Assembly (NCBI RefSeq): GCF_002174125.1
Contig: NZ_NEXX01000004.1
Coordinates: 124,001 to 188,000, forward strand
Reading direction: 5' to 3'
Length of the DNA stretch: 64,000 nucleotides
Origin: Acinetobacter populi
GTDB taxonomy: Bacteria; Pseudomonadota; Gammaproteobacteria; Pseudomonadales; Moraxellaceae
Position numbers and translations under genes: made by a program
The notes under the pieces: model-generated
What the model saw: only the letters and a program-made list of their open reading frames with translations
The model's database searches: none
What the model was told of the DNA's origin: nothing
In this document: positions 28,082 to 36,778 of the stretch, piece after piece
Layout: every line of letters begins with the position of its first letter
How positions within the stretch are numbered: position 1 is the first letter of the stretch

Positions 28082-29443
28082 ATGACCAAGCAAATTCGTT
28101 TTAATGCATTTGAAATGAACTGTGTTGCCCATCAATCGCCAGGTCTATGGCGCCATCCGAGAGATCGCTCATGGCAATATAAAGATATTGAATACTGGAC
28201 AGATTTGGCTCAAATTCTGGAAAAAGGTATCTTTGATGGTATTTTTATTGCCGATGTCCTCGGCACATACGATGTTTTCCATGGGGATAATCGCCATGCC
28301 CTACAAGGTGCAGTACAAGTCCCAGTCAATGATCCATTACAACTGGCACCTGCAATGGCAGCAGTAACCAAACATTTAGGCTTTGGTATCACGACCTCTA
28401 TCTCTTTTGAACATCCGTATCCATTTGCCCGTCGTATCACCACACTGGATCATTTAACCAAAGGACGAGCTGGCTGGAACATTGTCACATCTTATCTATC
28501 TAGTGGTGCAAAAAATATCGGACAAGATGATCAGGTGTCCCATGATGATCGTTATGATATTGCCGATGAATACTTAGAGGTCTTGTATAAATTATGGCAA
28601 GGGAGTTGGCAGGATGATGCGGTGGTGCGTGATCGTGAATCAGGGATTTTTACCCATGCTGATAAAGTGTTTCCGATTGAACATGAAGGTAAATATTTTA
28701 AAGTCCCCGGTATTCATATTAGTGAACCTTCCCCACAAAGAACGCCCGTTTTATATCAGGCTGGTGCATCATCCCGTGGTAAAAACTTTGCTGCCAAACA
28801 TGCAGAATGTATTTTTATTTCTGTACCATCAAAAGTTCTATTAAAACGTTTTGTAGATGATACTAGACAACGCCTGCAAGCCGAAGGCCGTGATCCAAAC
28901 AGTGTTTATATCTATACGCTAGCGACCATTATTACCGGCGCAACTGATCAAGAGGCTCAAGATAAGCTCAAGGAATATCAAAAATATGCTAGTCATGACG
29001 GTGCATTAACGCTGGTATCTGGCTGGAGTGGTGTTGATTTTGCCCAGTTTGGCAAAGATGACCGAATCCAATATATTAAAACCAATGCCATTCAATCGCT
29101 ATTGGAATCTTATAGCACTGCCGATCCAAGTCGTTCATGGACTGTCGATGAAGTCGCGGAATGGACCAGTATTGGCGGTAATGGGCCTGTATTTGTCGGC
29201 TCTGCTGCAACCATTGCCGATGTTTTGCAGGAATGGGTAGAAGAAACTGGTGTAGATGGTTTTAATCTCGCCTATGCAGTGGCACATGAAACCTTTAGTG
29301 ACGTGGTTGAATATGTGGTGCCAGAGCTACAGAAACGAGGGGTTTATCCTCAAGCCTATCGTGAAGGAACGTTGCGGCATAAGTTATTTGGTCAAGGAGA
29401 TCATTTATCTGCACCGCATATTGGTGCAAGTTATAAACGCTAG
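28082..29443 (+). CDS. DszA/NtaA/SnaA-type FMNH2-dependent monooxygenase (luciferase-like)
   Basis: 453 residues from ATG 28082, with AGAGGA eight bases upstream; the frame opens at 28049 but lacks a ribosome site. It has a luciferase-like (LLM) TIM barrel with ITTLDHLTKGRAGWNIVTSYLSSGAKN and the C-terminal GTLRHKLFGQGD region, the arrangement found in DszA-type sulfone monooxygenases and nitrilotriacetate NtaA. It needs reduced FMN from a partner reductase, not present adjacent. Last gene of the met-type operon (38 bp after the binding protein), so it probably desulfurises the imported compound. Confidence 0.82.
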   Translation: MTKQIRFNAFEMNCVAHQSPGLWRHPRDRSWQYKDIEYWTDLAQILEKGIFDGIFIADVLGTYDVFHGDNRHALQGAVQVPVNDPLQLAPAMAAVTKHLGFGITTSISFEHPYPFARRITTLDHLTKGRAGWNIVTSYLSSGAKNIGQDDQVSHDDRYDIADEYLEVLYKLWQGSWQDDAVVRDRESGIFTHADKVFPIEHEGKYFKVPGIHISEPSPQRTPVLYQAGASSRGKNFAAKHAECIFISVPSKVLLKRFVDDTRQRLQAEGRDPNSVYIYTLATIITGATDQEAQDKLKEYQKYASHDGALTLVSGWSGVDFAQFGKDDRIQYIKTNAIQSLLESYSTADPSRSWTVDEVAEWTSIGGNGPVFVGSAATIADVLQEWVEETGVDGFNLAYAVAHETFSDVVEYVVPELQKRGVYPQAYREGTLRHKLFGQGDHLSAPHIGASYKR

Positions 29444-29447
29444 AAAA

Positions 29448-29480
29448 AATGTGATGGTGAAGTTTTTTCACCATCACATT
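29448..29480 (-). terminator. Terminator shared by the DszA-type gene and the SfnR-like gene
   Basis: 14-bp perfect stem AATGTGATGGTGAA / TTCACCATCACATT (29448-29461, 29467-29480). The A-run on its left gives a T-run on the minus strand, so it best terminates the SfnR-like gene ending at 29499; it will also block readthrough from the left. Confidence 0.82.
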
Positions 29481-29498
29481 CCTCTTGACAGACAATGA

Positions 29499-30572
29499 TC
29501 AAGACACAGTTGATGCGCGTGTATTGGGTGACAACAAACCATGTTTGATTAATCGGGCACGGATAATATTGCGGCTAACACCTAATAGTTTTGCAGTATG
29601 CAATTGGTTTTCATGACAATATTGATAAGCAGCTTCGGTAATTTCCGCTTCTAGCTGTTCATTTAAATCTTCGATGCCCTGCTCGAACCATTCAAATAAA
29701 ATTTGTTTTAGGTTCTGTCCCGCCGGTTGATAAATGGATAAATCAGCATCGTGTAAGGACAGCTTATGCTTAAAGCCAGTCAATTGAAAATCATAACTTT
29801 GAATAATGCCATTTTTACAAATCAATAAGGCATGATGTATGGCATTTTCCAGCTCCCGAATATTCCCAGGCCAGTGATAATCACATAATAATCGTTCTGC
29901 CTCTTCACTTAAGATCGGTACAGGACGTTTTAAACTGCGGGAATAGTCTTCAATAAAATGCTGTGCCAATGGCAGAATATCACCAATACGCAGGCGCAAT
30001 GGCAGGATGTGTAAAGAGGCAACTTTTAAGCGGAAGTATAAATCTTCCCGAAAATTTCCAGCATAAACTGCTTCTTCCAGTTTGATATTGGTGGCTGCAA
30101 TGACCCGTACATCAATTTTCTTGGTCTGGCGGGAGCCTAAGCGCACCACTTCATTTTCTTGCAGAATCCGCAATAACTTCACTTGAATACTCGGTGACAA
30201 ATCACCAATTTCATCAAGGAAAATGGTGCCGCCTTGTGCTGCCTCAAACCAGCCAACTTGATTACTGATTGCGCCTGTAAATGCACCACGCTCATGACCA
30301 AACAGCTCGGCTTCGGCCAATGTATCGGATAAGGCTCCACAATTCACCGCAACAAAGGGTTTGTTTTTACGACTCGACAAGGCATGAATCTGACGTGCGA
30401 CCAGTTCCTTCCCCGTACCTGTTTCACCAATAATTAATACGGTTGCTTCACTGGGGGCAATTTGTGCAATATACGACATCAGCCGTTTTGAATTTTGATC
30501 TTCAAATACATAGGCACTGGCCTTGACCGTGCGTACAAGTTGACGAGATTCGGGATGCTTGACGATCTCCAT
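29499..30572 (-). CDS. Sigma-54 dependent activator, SfnR-like (copy 1)
   Basis: 357 residues from ATG 30572 (GGAG six bases upstream; a TTG 12 bp earlier is not needed). It lacks a receiver or sensor domain: after about 40 residues comes the AAA+ domain with Walker A GETGTGKE (49-56), GAFTGA loop (96-101, contacts sigma-54) and Walker B DEIGD (120-124). A C-terminal Fis-type HTH has TAKLLGVSRNIIRARL. This is the SfnR layout, activating sulfone/sulfonate genes in pseudomonads. It is divergent from ssuD; the control region between them is 483 bp. Confidence 0.88.
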   Translation of the reverse strand: MEIVKHPESRQLVRTVKASAYVFEDQNSKRLMSYIAQIAPSEATVLIIGETGTGKELVARQIHALSSRKNKPFVAVNCGALSDTLAEAELFGHERGAFTGAISNQVGWFEAAQGGTIFLDEIGDLSPSIQVKLLRILQENEVVRLGSRQTKKIDVRVIAATNIKLEEAVYAGNFREDLYFRLKVASLHILPLRLRIGDILPLAQHFIEDYSRSLKRPVPILSEEAERLLCDYHWPGNIRELENAIHHALLICKNGIIQSYDFQLTGFKHKLSLHDADLSIYQPAGQNLKQILFEWFEQGIEDLNEQLEAEITEAAYQYCHENQLHTAKLLGVSRNIIRARLIKHGLLSPNTRASTVS

Positions 30573-30902
30573 AATTATCTCCAAAATTCATGAGGGCAAA
30601 TACATTGCATGGCAATGCTTTAAGTAAAAGTAGCGATAACAAAAGAATAAATGCTGACTGATCTTGATCAACAAGAAAAATTTAAATCCTATATGCTTTG
30701 ATAAATGATTGAAAATGAAAGCATCCTAGGACAAATCGAATTGACATATTTGCGAATAACGCTGCAACATGCCTTAATGATATTGGGTTAATTTAATTTT
30801 TTTATTCAAGTAATACCAATAAGATTAAATGCTAAAAATATTCAGTTTAACTATTAACACTTTTTATGCGTAAAGTTGGGTGACGCAAGCTTGATCAAGA
30901 AC

Positions 30903-30918
30903 TGTTGCATGACCAACA
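30903..30918. promoter_or_regulatory. Activator palindrome, SfnR-type (best copy)
   Basis: TGTTG, six bases, CAACA. The arms extend to ACTGTTG / CAACAGT, seven perfect pairs. It is 83 bp upstream of the ssuD -24 element. Confidence 0.75.
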
Positions 30919-31001
30919 GTGAATCAACATCTTTTCCCTCACATTGAATAAACAAAACCATATTAAATTATTATTCTATTGTTTTATATAAATAAAATTA
31001 T

Positions 31002-31017
31002 TGGTATATAGATTGCA
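31002..31017 (+). promoter_or_regulatory. Sigma-54 -24/-12 promoter for ssuD-msuC-sfnR
   Basis: TGGTATA, four bases, TTGCA, with GG and GC 10 bases apart and a perfect -12 box. The ssuD start is about 39 bp downstream. Confidence 0.78.
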
Positions 31018-31055
31018 AAGCAGTAAATATAATGTTTTAACAGAGTTAACTTACA

Positions 31056-32207
31056 ATGAATATTTTCTGGTTTTTACCAACGCATGGCGATGGGCATTTT
31101 TTGGGGACAAGTGAAAGTGCCCGACCTGTTTCTCTACCGTATTTAAGACAAATCGCGCAGGCAGCAGATTATCTTGGCTATTATGGTGTATTAATTCCAA
31201 CAGGTCGTTCCTGTGAAGATTCATGGGTGGTGGCCTCGGCACTGGCACCCTTAACTGAAAAATTAAAATTTCTGGTGGCCATTCGTCCCGGGATTATTTC
31301 ACCCACAGTTTCAGCTAGACAGGCTGCCACGCTGGATCGTTTGTCCAATGGGCGTTTATTGATTAATATCGTGTCAGGTGGCGATCCCGATGAGAATCTA
31401 GGTGATGGTTTATTTCTAAACCACAGTGAACGCTATGAAGCTGCCGATGAATTTCTACACATCTGGCGTCAAGTTTTACAAGGTGAAGCGGTAAATTTTG
31501 AAGGCAAACATCTGACTGTTAAAAATGCCAAAGTGCTCTATCCGCCTGTACAGAAACCTTATCCACCGCTGTATTTTGGCGGCTCATCCGATGTTGCACA
31601 AGATTTGGCAGCCAAACAGGTCGATGTTTATTTAACTTGGGGGGAACCACCTGCTGCGGTCGCAGAAAAAATTGCACAGGTACGGGCCAAAGCAGAACAG
31701 CAAGGACGACAAGTTAAATTCGGTATTCGCTTGCATGTAATTATACGTAGAACCAATGAGGAAGCGTGGGAAGCCGCCAATCAACTGATTGAACATATCT
31801 CCGATGAAACCATTGCCAAAGCTCAAGCCTCTTTTGCCCGTTTTGATTCCGTCGGACAAAAACGTATGGCCGAATTACATCAGGGACGACGCGATCAACT
31901 GGAAGTATCACCAAACCTCTGGGCAGGTGTCGGTCTGGTACGGGGCGGTGCAGGAACCGCATTAGTTGGCGATCCAGAAACGATCGTGGCACGTATCAAG
32001 GAATATGCAGATCTGGGCATTGAAAGTTTTATTTTTTCTGGTTATCCACATCTTGAAGAAGCCTATCGCTTTGCAGAACTGGTGTTCCCTTTATTGCCGG
32101 AGCCTTATGCCAGTTATGCCAAATTTGGTCAGACCAACTTGACCGGGCCTTTTGGTGAAATGATTGCCAATGATGTGATCCCACCACAAAAAACCGAACA
32201 AGCATAA
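31056..32207 (+). CDS. ssuD: FMNH2-dependent alkanesulfonate/methanesulfonate monooxygenase (SsuD/MsuD)
   Basis: 383 residues, nearly the length of E. coli SsuD (381), and collinear with it: [69 protein letters not shown] and the late [12 protein letters not shown] loop. The enzyme cleaves the C-S bond of alkanesulfonates with FMNH2 and oxygen, releasing sulfite and an aldehyde. Because msuC and an SfnR-like gene follow in the same unit, it may be the methanesulfonate enzyme MsuD; sequence alone does not separate the two. The Shine-Dalgarno is weak. Confidence 0.87.
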   Translation: MNIFWFLPTHGDGHFLGTSESARPVSLPYLRQIAQAADYLGYYGVLIPTGRSCEDSWVVASALAPLTEKLKFLVAIRPGIISPTVSARQAATLDRLSNGRLLINIVSGGDPDENLGDGLFLNHSERYEAADEFLHIWRQVLQGEAVNFEGKHLTVKNAKVLYPPVQKPYPPLYFGGSSDVAQDLAAKQVDVYLTWGEPPAAVAEKIAQVRAKAEQQGRQVKFGIRLHVIIRRTNEEAWEAANQLIEHISDETIAKAQASFARFDSVGQKRMAELHQGRRDQLEVSPNLWAGVGLVRGGAGTALVGDPETIVARIKEYADLGIESFIFSGYPHLEEAYRFAELVFPLLPEPYASYAKFGQTNLTGPFGEMIANDVIPPQKTEQA

Positions 32208-32313
32208 ATCATTTTAAATTTTATACGAGAACATGCATGCTATTGTCAGAGAGATATAACCCATGCCATTCAGCTTTAAAAATAGATCACGATATTTTGT
32301 AGGATAACAAAAC

Positions 32314-33510
32314 ATGAATGTTTTTAATCAAACGCATCGCATTAGCCAACTTTCCGATGCAAGTGCTGTAGCACAGGCACTTGCTCAGCAATTTGCACAT
32401 ACCGCAATTGAACGAGATCGGCAAGGTGGCACACCCAAAGATGAACGTGATTTAATTCGCCAAAGTGGCTTACTGTCTTTATCGATTCCCGAAGAATTTG
32501 GCGGATTTTCTGCTTCATGGCAGCAAACTTTAGATGTAGTAAGAATTTTTGCCCAAGCCGATAGCTCACTTGCTCATGTTTTTGGCTTTCATCATCTGCA
32601 TTTGGCTACCATACGCTTGTTTGGGAATCAACAACAGTGGCAACGCTGGTATCAACTCACTGCCGAAAAATCATGGTTTTGGGGTAATGCTTTAAATCCA
32701 CTGGATAAACGCACGGTAGTCAAATATCAAGACGGCTGGTACGAATTTTCTGGTAAAAAAAGTTTTTGTTCCGGCGCACTCGATTCTGAAATGCTGATTG
32801 TCTCAGGTCTGGATGAACACACAGGAAAATTATTGATTGCAGCTGTACCGACATCACGTTCGGGAATTACCTTATATCACGACTGGGATAATATCGGACA
32901 ACGTCAAACTGATAGTGGCAGTGCGATTTTTGAACGTGTCCGCGTCGAAGCCAAGGACATGCTGATTGATCCGGGTCCACTCAGTACCCCATTTTCTTCA
33001 CTACGACCATTAATTGCCCAACTAATTTTTGTCAATATGTTCCTTGGTGTCGCCGAAGGCGCACTGGCCGAAGCCAAACACTATACCAGCAAAGAAACTC
33101 GGGCATGGTTTTTGTCCGATGTAGAACATGCAACCGATGATCCTTATATCCTGCGGCATTATGGTGAGTTCTGGCTAGAACTGGAGTCGTTACGGTTGCT
33201 TAATCAACATGCCATCAGTAAATTGCAATGGGCATGGGAGATCGGAGAAGATTTAACCGAACAACAACGTGGTGAAGTTGCACTTGCTGTTGCAACTGCT
33301 AAAGTCGCTGCAACCCGTACTAGTCTGGATATTAGTAATCGTATCTTTGAAGTGACAGGCGCACGCGCTACACATGCGGCCTTACGTTTTGATCGCTTCT
33401 GGCGTAATGTTCGTACCCAGACTCTGCATGATCCGGTGGAATATAAACTTAAAGATCTTGGACAATGGGCTTTAAATGACCGTTATCCCAAAGCATCTTT
33501 TTATTCATAA
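32314..33510 (+). CDS. msuC: Acyl-CoA dehydrogenase-fold flavoenzyme, probable methanesulfinate monooxygenase (MsuC-like)
   Basis: 398 residues, about the length of the FMNH2-dependent MsuC of pseudomonads, which converts methanesulfinate to methanesulfonate. It has LLSLSIPEEFGGFSASW, AQADSSLAHVFGFHHLHL, YEFSGKKSFCSGALDSEML, DNIGQRQTDSGS and the C-terminal FDRFWRNVRTQTLHDPVEYKL. Lying between ssuD/msuD and an SfnR-like regulator mirrors the msu gene arrangement. AGGATA lies before the ATG. Assignment is by context and fold; a SfnB-like or other sulfur-substrate role cannot be excluded. Confidence 0.72.
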   Translation: MNVFNQTHRISQLSDASAVAQALAQQFAHTAIERDRQGGTPKDERDLIRQSGLLSLSIPEEFGGFSASWQQTLDVVRIFAQADSSLAHVFGFHHLHLATIRLFGNQQQWQRWYQLTAEKSWFWGNALNPLDKRTVVKYQDGWYEFSGKKSFCSGALDSEMLIVSGLDEHTGKLLIAAVPTSRSGITLYHDWDNIGQRQTDSGSAIFERVRVEAKDMLIDPGPLSTPFSSLRPLIAQLIFVNMFLGVAEGALAEAKHYTSKETRAWFLSDVEHATDDPYILRHYGEFWLELESLRLLNQHAISKLQWAWEIGEDLTEQQRGEVALAVATAKVAATRTSLDISNRIFEVTGARATHAALRFDRFWRNVRTQTLHDPVEYKLKDLGQWALNDRYPKASFYS

Positions 33511-33603
33511 TGGATACGATGACATTTTTCAATACTGCACGATCCGCTGAGGAAATCATTATCTCAATATTAAATTATCGTGTAGTGACAAGGATATAAT
33601 GGA

Positions 33604-34677
33604 ATGCGACAAGATATTATTACTTTGCCCGAAATTACCCAACGTAGTCATTCCCACAAAGCGACGGCACAGGTATTTAATGATCCAGAATCACAAAAAT
33701 TACTGGAATACATTAAACAAATTGCGCCAAGTGAAGCCAGTGTTCTGATTCATGGTGAAACAGGTACAGGTAAGGAATTGATTGCAAGGCAAATTCATGA
33801 ACATAGTCATCGTCGCCACAAACCATTTATCGCGGTGAACTGCGGTGCATTTTCTGAAAATCTGGTGGAAAGTGAACTGTTTGGACATGAAAAAGGTGCT
33901 TTTACCGGCGCATTATCCAGTAGTGCGGGTTGGTTTGAAGCGGCCAATGGCGGTACCTTGTTGCTCGATGAAATCGGTGATTTATCCAAACGCATTCAGG
34001 TCAAATTATTACGGGTTTTACAGGAACGAGAAGTCGTGCGCTTAGGCTCACGTAAAAGTATTGCCGTCGATGTACGGGTTTTAGCTGCCACCAATGTCAA
34101 TCTGGAACAAGCCATTATTGCCGAACAATTCCGTGAGGATTTATATTATCGCCTTAATGTCGTTACCTTAAATATCAAATCATTACGAGAACGTAAAGGT
34201 GATATTTTACCATTAGCCTATCATTTTATTGATAAATATCATGCTCAACTAGGCTATGAAAAAGCTGAATTTTCAGATCAAGCGAAACAAAAACTAAACG
34301 ATTACTGGTGGCCCGGCAATATTCGTGAACTGGAAAACATGATTCATCATGCCTTATTGATTTGTCAAAATGGCATCATCCAAAGTGATGATTTGCCCTT
34401 GTTAAAATCCCCTGCCCAACGTGCCAATGATAAGCATCAACAAGAAGCCAAACGCCCAGTGATTGATGCAAAACTCAAAGAAGTCTTTCAGGGTTTATTT
34501 CAGCAACACGAAGGCAAAGTATATTCACAGTTTGAAGAACAGCTCCTACGGGTCGCCTATGATTATTGCCATCAAAATCAGGTGAAAACCGCTCAATTAT
34601 TGGGTCTAAGCCGCAATGTGGTTCGTTCAAGATTAATCGAGTTGGGGGAATTGGTGGTGAGTAAACGGGGGGATTAA
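33604..34677 (+). CDS. sfnR: Sigma-54 dependent activator SfnR (copy 2)
   Basis: 357 residues with AAA+ core only: Walker A GETGTGKE (51-58), GAFTGA (98-103), Walker B LLLDEIGD, arginine-rich sensor region, and a C-terminal HTH with [16 protein letters not shown]. It has no receiver or ligand domain, like SfnR. It is the third gene of the ssuD-msuC unit (93 bp after msuC), so it is probably part of a positive loop under the 31002 promoter. AAGGA lies upstream of the ATG. Confidence 0.88.
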   Translation: MRQDIITLPEITQRSHSHKATAQVFNDPESQKLLEYIKQIAPSEASVLIHGETGTGKELIARQIHEHSHRRHKPFIAVNCGAFSENLVESELFGHEKGAFTGALSSSAGWFEAANGGTLLLDEIGDLSKRIQVKLLRVLQEREVVRLGSRKSIAVDVRVLAATNVNLEQAIIAEQFREDLYYRLNVVTLNIKSLRERKGDILPLAYHFIDKYHAQLGYEKAEFSDQAKQKLNDYWWPGNIRELENMIHHALLICQNGIIQSDDLPLLKSPAQRANDKHQQEAKRPVIDAKLKEVFQGLFQQHEGKVYSQFEEQLLRVAYDYCHQNQVKTAQLLGLSRNVVRSRLIELGELVVSKRGD

Positions 34678-34761
34678 AATTTAAGCGATACTTAATAATA
34701 GAATTCACTTTGGGCATAAAATTGCTGAAATTTTGGTAATATGTATCAGTAAGTCTAAAAG

Positions 34762-34787
34762 ATAGCCGACATGTTGCTGTCGGCTAT
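34762..34787 (-). terminator. Hairpin between the SfnR gene and the accessory segment
   Basis: 10-bp stem ATAGCCGACA / TGTCGGCTAT (34762-34771, 34778-34787). The minus strand has a T-rich tail, so it probably terminates the genes ending at 34909; it also lies 84 bp after the sfnR stop. Confidence 0.6.
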
Positions 34788-34840
34788 TATGGCAGAATAG
34801 TTTAACTATAAGCTGTTGAAAAAATTAAACTAATTTTAGA

Positions 34841-34868
34841 ATTTCGTATAAGGCGTATTATGTTAATT
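34841..34868 (+). other. XerC/XerD recombination site 1 (dif- or pdif-like)
   Basis: 28 bp in the canonical 11-6-11 layout: XerC arm ATTTCGTATAA (34841-34851), six-base centre GGCGTA, XerD arm TTATGTTAATT (34858-34868). Orientation is XerC to XerD on the plus strand. The XerD arm is within one base of E. coli dif (TTATGTTAAAT). It is the left border of the accessory insert and a candidate for the chromosomal dif itself. Confidence 0.82.
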
Positions 34869-34908
34869 TTAGAAAAACTAAGAATTAGTACACCATCAAT
34901 TGTTCTGC

Positions 34909-35406
34909 TTATTCACAATAGTCTAAAGAATTTGTATTTGGATACAGAGGTTGATCTTTATACGCCCAATTAACTATGCCAACAAACTCACATGGTTTTT
35001 TCTCGGAATAATGCCTTGATTTTTTCATTAAAGATTTGTGCTCAATATCATATGCTGTCTTTGCTTTCTCAAAAGTAGAGTTATCAAAATTACACCCCTG
35101 TCTTATTACTCCGCCAAAGTTGTATTTTTTTACATAACGATCATACAAAGAACCGTCTCCATCAATATTTTTATAAAGTGAATTAACAAACTGTCCAGCT
35201 AGTTCAACTCTAGACACATTTGGATCTAACGTATCCACTCTAACTTTAAATATTTTAGAAAATAAAACTGCATAATCTTCTGACGGATATAGCTTATTTT
35301 TTTCAGACATTGTTACAGTACAGTATGCATATCGGTTATCTTCTTTCGCATATAGATTAGAGCTAACAAGTACAATTAAGCTCGTCAAAATCAATCCTCT
35401 TGACAT
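34909..35406 (-). CDS. Exported protein of unknown function in the Xer-bounded insert (1)
   Basis: 165 residues with a signal peptide (MSRGLILTSLIVLVSSNLYA, about residues 1-20) and a strong GGAGG Shine-Dalgarno. The mature protein has four cysteines (around YCTVTM, QGCNF, PCEF and the final YCE), suggesting two disulfides in the periplasm. No family recognised. It forms a pair with the gene just upstream (20-bp gap). Small paired exported proteins of this kind can be immunity or adhesion factors, but nothing in the sequence shows which. Confidence 0.62.
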   Translation of the reverse strand: MSRGLILTSLIVLVSSNLYAKEDNRYAYCTVTMSEKNKLYPSEDYAVLFSKIFKVRVDTLDPNVSRVELAGQFVNSLYKNIDGDGSLYDRYVKKYNFGGVIRQGCNFDNSTFEKAKTAYDIEHKSLMKKSRHYSEKKPCEFVGIVNWAYKDQPLYPNTNSLDYCE

Positions 35407-35426
35407 ACTTTGCCTCCATAGAAATC

Positions 35427-35900
35427 TTAGTTAACACACGTAAAACCTTGTGTGCCTAGTTCTAAATGTAATAAGTCACCTTTTTTCAATGTCATTAAAG
35501 AGCGAGCCACTACAGCACCGCCTTTTACCATGTTTACCCAAAAAGTAGTGTAATACTGAGCCTCAAAAGTAGCATGCGTTGATGAGCTTTCCTTAAATTT
35601 TAGACCACAATAATATGAAGATTTATCTTGATTCATTTTTTTTAACATTTTTAATGTAATGTTTGACTCTATTTTTACCTTAGGATTTTTATCGATTAAG
35701 CTTATATTTTTATATATTCCTTTATTATTTAGTATTAAGTCATTTAGGAGATAGTCTGGTCTTTCATCAGCTACGCATTTTCCATCATCATTACATATTT
35801 GATGAAGCTTACATTCGGCATCTGAATAGCACATTTGAGTTTCAGCTGAACTAAGTGGCGAAAATAATATTAATAGTGTTATCCATCTTATTTTAAACAC
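35427..35900 (-). CDS. Exported Cys-rich protein of unknown function in the Xer-bounded insert (2)
   Basis: 157 residues, starting at a GTG (35900) with GGAGG ten bases upstream. A signal peptide ends at SSA-E (residue 19). A compact cysteine cluster follows (MCYSDAECKLHQICNDDGKC, four Cys within 20 residues), resembling an EB-like or knottin-like module, then a longer beta-rich part with two more cysteines. Function unknown. It is the first of two paired exported genes, only in this insert. Confidence 0.62.
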   Translation of the reverse strand: MFKIRWITLLILFSPLSSAETQMCYSDAECKLHQICNDDGKCVADERPDYLLNDLILNNKGIYKNISLIDKNPKVKIESNITLKMLKKMNQDKSSYYCGLKFKESSSTHATFEAQYYTTFWVNMVKGGAVVARSLMTLKKGDLLHLELGTQGFTCVN

Positions 35901-36024
35901 TTTTTCTCTACCTCCATGATCTATTTTTATTTCATATTAGATTAAAAAACAACCTCTGTCTACTTTTAATTTTTAGGCTAATAAACCAATTATTCCGTTT
36001 AAGTAAAAGACTTTTTCAATCTCC

Positions 36025-36052
36025 ATTTAACATAATGGTCGTTATGCGAAAT
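36025..36052 (-). other. XerC/XerD recombination site 2 (pdif-like, inverted)
   Basis: On the plus strand: XerD arm ATTTAACATAA (36025-36035), centre TGGTCG, XerC arm TTATGCGAAAT (36042-36052). Read on the minus strand it is XerC ATTTCGCATAA then XerD TTATGTTAAAT. The XerD arm is identical to that of E. coli dif. Opposite orientation to site 1. Confidence 0.82.
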
Positions 36053-36114
36053 GTCTTTAATATTTTTATTTAAAATCAAATACTTATAATTTATAAAAAC
36101 CTAAAATCATCACG

Positions 36115-36150
36115 GAAAAAACGACTTGTTTCCAAGTCGCTTTCTTTTTG
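36115..36150. terminator. Bidirectional hairpin terminator
   Basis: 7-bp stem CGACTTG / CAAGTCG (36122-36128, 36133-36139) with a TTTC loop, A-run to the left and T-rich run to the right. It could end transcripts from the toxin-antitoxin side. Confidence 0.6.
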
Positions 36151-36289
36151 AGCGAAATTGATATTTCCCCTAATAAAGCTGATCAACAAATAATCAAAAG
36201 TTCATTTATTCCTGAGTTTTCAATGGTCACAGTGCTGAAATTATCCGCAATTTTTGCGGATAAATATTGGGATAATTTCTGGACAATTT

Positions 36290-36495
36290 GTATGTAAGAA
36301 ATCTCTTACAATGATTCAAAAGACTGTCCGATAGGCAACAGTACGTCAATTTCCTATCATGAAGTCATAGAGAACAGGATGTTCCAAGCATAAAATAATA
36401 ATGATAAGCGCAACACCAGGATCGTGAAGCTCGACAGGAGTCAGGCTTAGGCACTAAATACCAAAAAAACCCAACTGGATGTCGGGATTTTTTAT
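36290..36495 (+). ncRNA. Possible structured small RNA (C4-like family?)
   Basis: A non-coding stretch with several nested stems, including GATAGG / CCTATC around a 17-nt loop (36330-36358) and GAAC / GTTC (36373-36384), ending in a GC-containing hairpin and a T-run (36470-36495). Acinetobacter is known to carry many small RNAs related to the phage C4 antisense RNA, often with this type of tail, but membership here is from memory of the pattern and not verified. Strand inferred from the T-run. Confidence 0.3.
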
Positions 36496-36505
36496 TACTT
36501 ATATT

Positions 36506-36778
36506 TTAAATCAAACTTGGATGAGCATCTAAAATACGAATTAATGTCGCTGCTGGGCCAGTTGGATATCTACGACCTTGTTCCCAATTTTGTAGGGTAC
36601 GAGGGCTGATATGAAGACGTGCAGCAAATTCATTTTGACTCAAACCTGTTTTTTCTCGAACTTCTTTAATATCAGGAAGAGTTAGCTCAGTCACTCTAGT
36701 TGCTTTAACTTCATTACGTTTAATTGCACCTGCTTCTTTGATCGAAGCAACGAGGTCATCAAATAAGTTATTATCCAT
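36506..36778 (-). CDS. HigA2-like antitoxin (XRE helix-turn-helix, NadS type)
   Basis: 90 residues. The C-terminal HTH reads LPDIKEVREKTGLSQNEF followed by AARLHISPRTLQNWEQGRR, and then PTGPAATLIRILDAHP, the arrangement of the HigA2/NadS antitoxins. It would bind its own promoter and neutralise the toxin. It overlaps the toxin gene by 8 bp; the toxin comes first, as usual for higBA. Confidence 0.85.
   Translation of the reverse strand: MDNNLFDDLVASIKEAGAIKRNEVKATRVTELTLPDIKEVREKTGLSQNEFAARLHISPRTLQNWEQGRRYPTGPAATLIRILDAHPSLI

Larger units (their letters stand above)
30573..31055. promoter_or_regulatory. Divergent control region between sfnR copy 1 and ssuD
   Basis: 483 bp. It holds one strong activator palindrome (30903-30918) and one sigma-54 promoter (31002-31017) driving ssuD. 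No -24/-12 element was seen on the minus strand, so the activator gene is probably not sigma-54 driven. TTGATCAA palindromes (near 30664 and 30890) were also seen but not assigned. Confidence 0.6.
34869..36024. mobile_element. Putative pdif module 1 (two exported proteins)
   Basis: The 1.16-kb segment between Xer sites 1 and 2, which are in opposite orientation, the standard arrangement of pdif modules known from Acinetobacter plasmids. It contains only two short exported-protein genes on the minus strand and has no recombinase of its own. Finding it among chromosomal genes is unusual. Mobility is inferred from the sites only. Confidence 0.6.
35901..36505. other. 605-bp gene-free region: Xer site 2, hairpins and a possible small RNA
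   Basis: No open frame is supported here. It holds Xer site 2 (36025-36052), a bidirectional hairpin (36115-36150), a perfect 10-bp hairpin TTATCCGCAA / TTGCGGATAA (36241-36263, no T-run), and a structured stretch from about 36290 to 36495 proposed as a small RNA. Confidence 0.55.

Noticed and set aside
30660..30900. TTGATCAA palindromes as regulator sites
   Set aside because: Short, and not spaced consistently with any promoter seen.
36241..36263. Perfect 10-bp hairpin as a terminator
   Set aside because: No T-run follows on either strand; kept only as a structural feature of the region.
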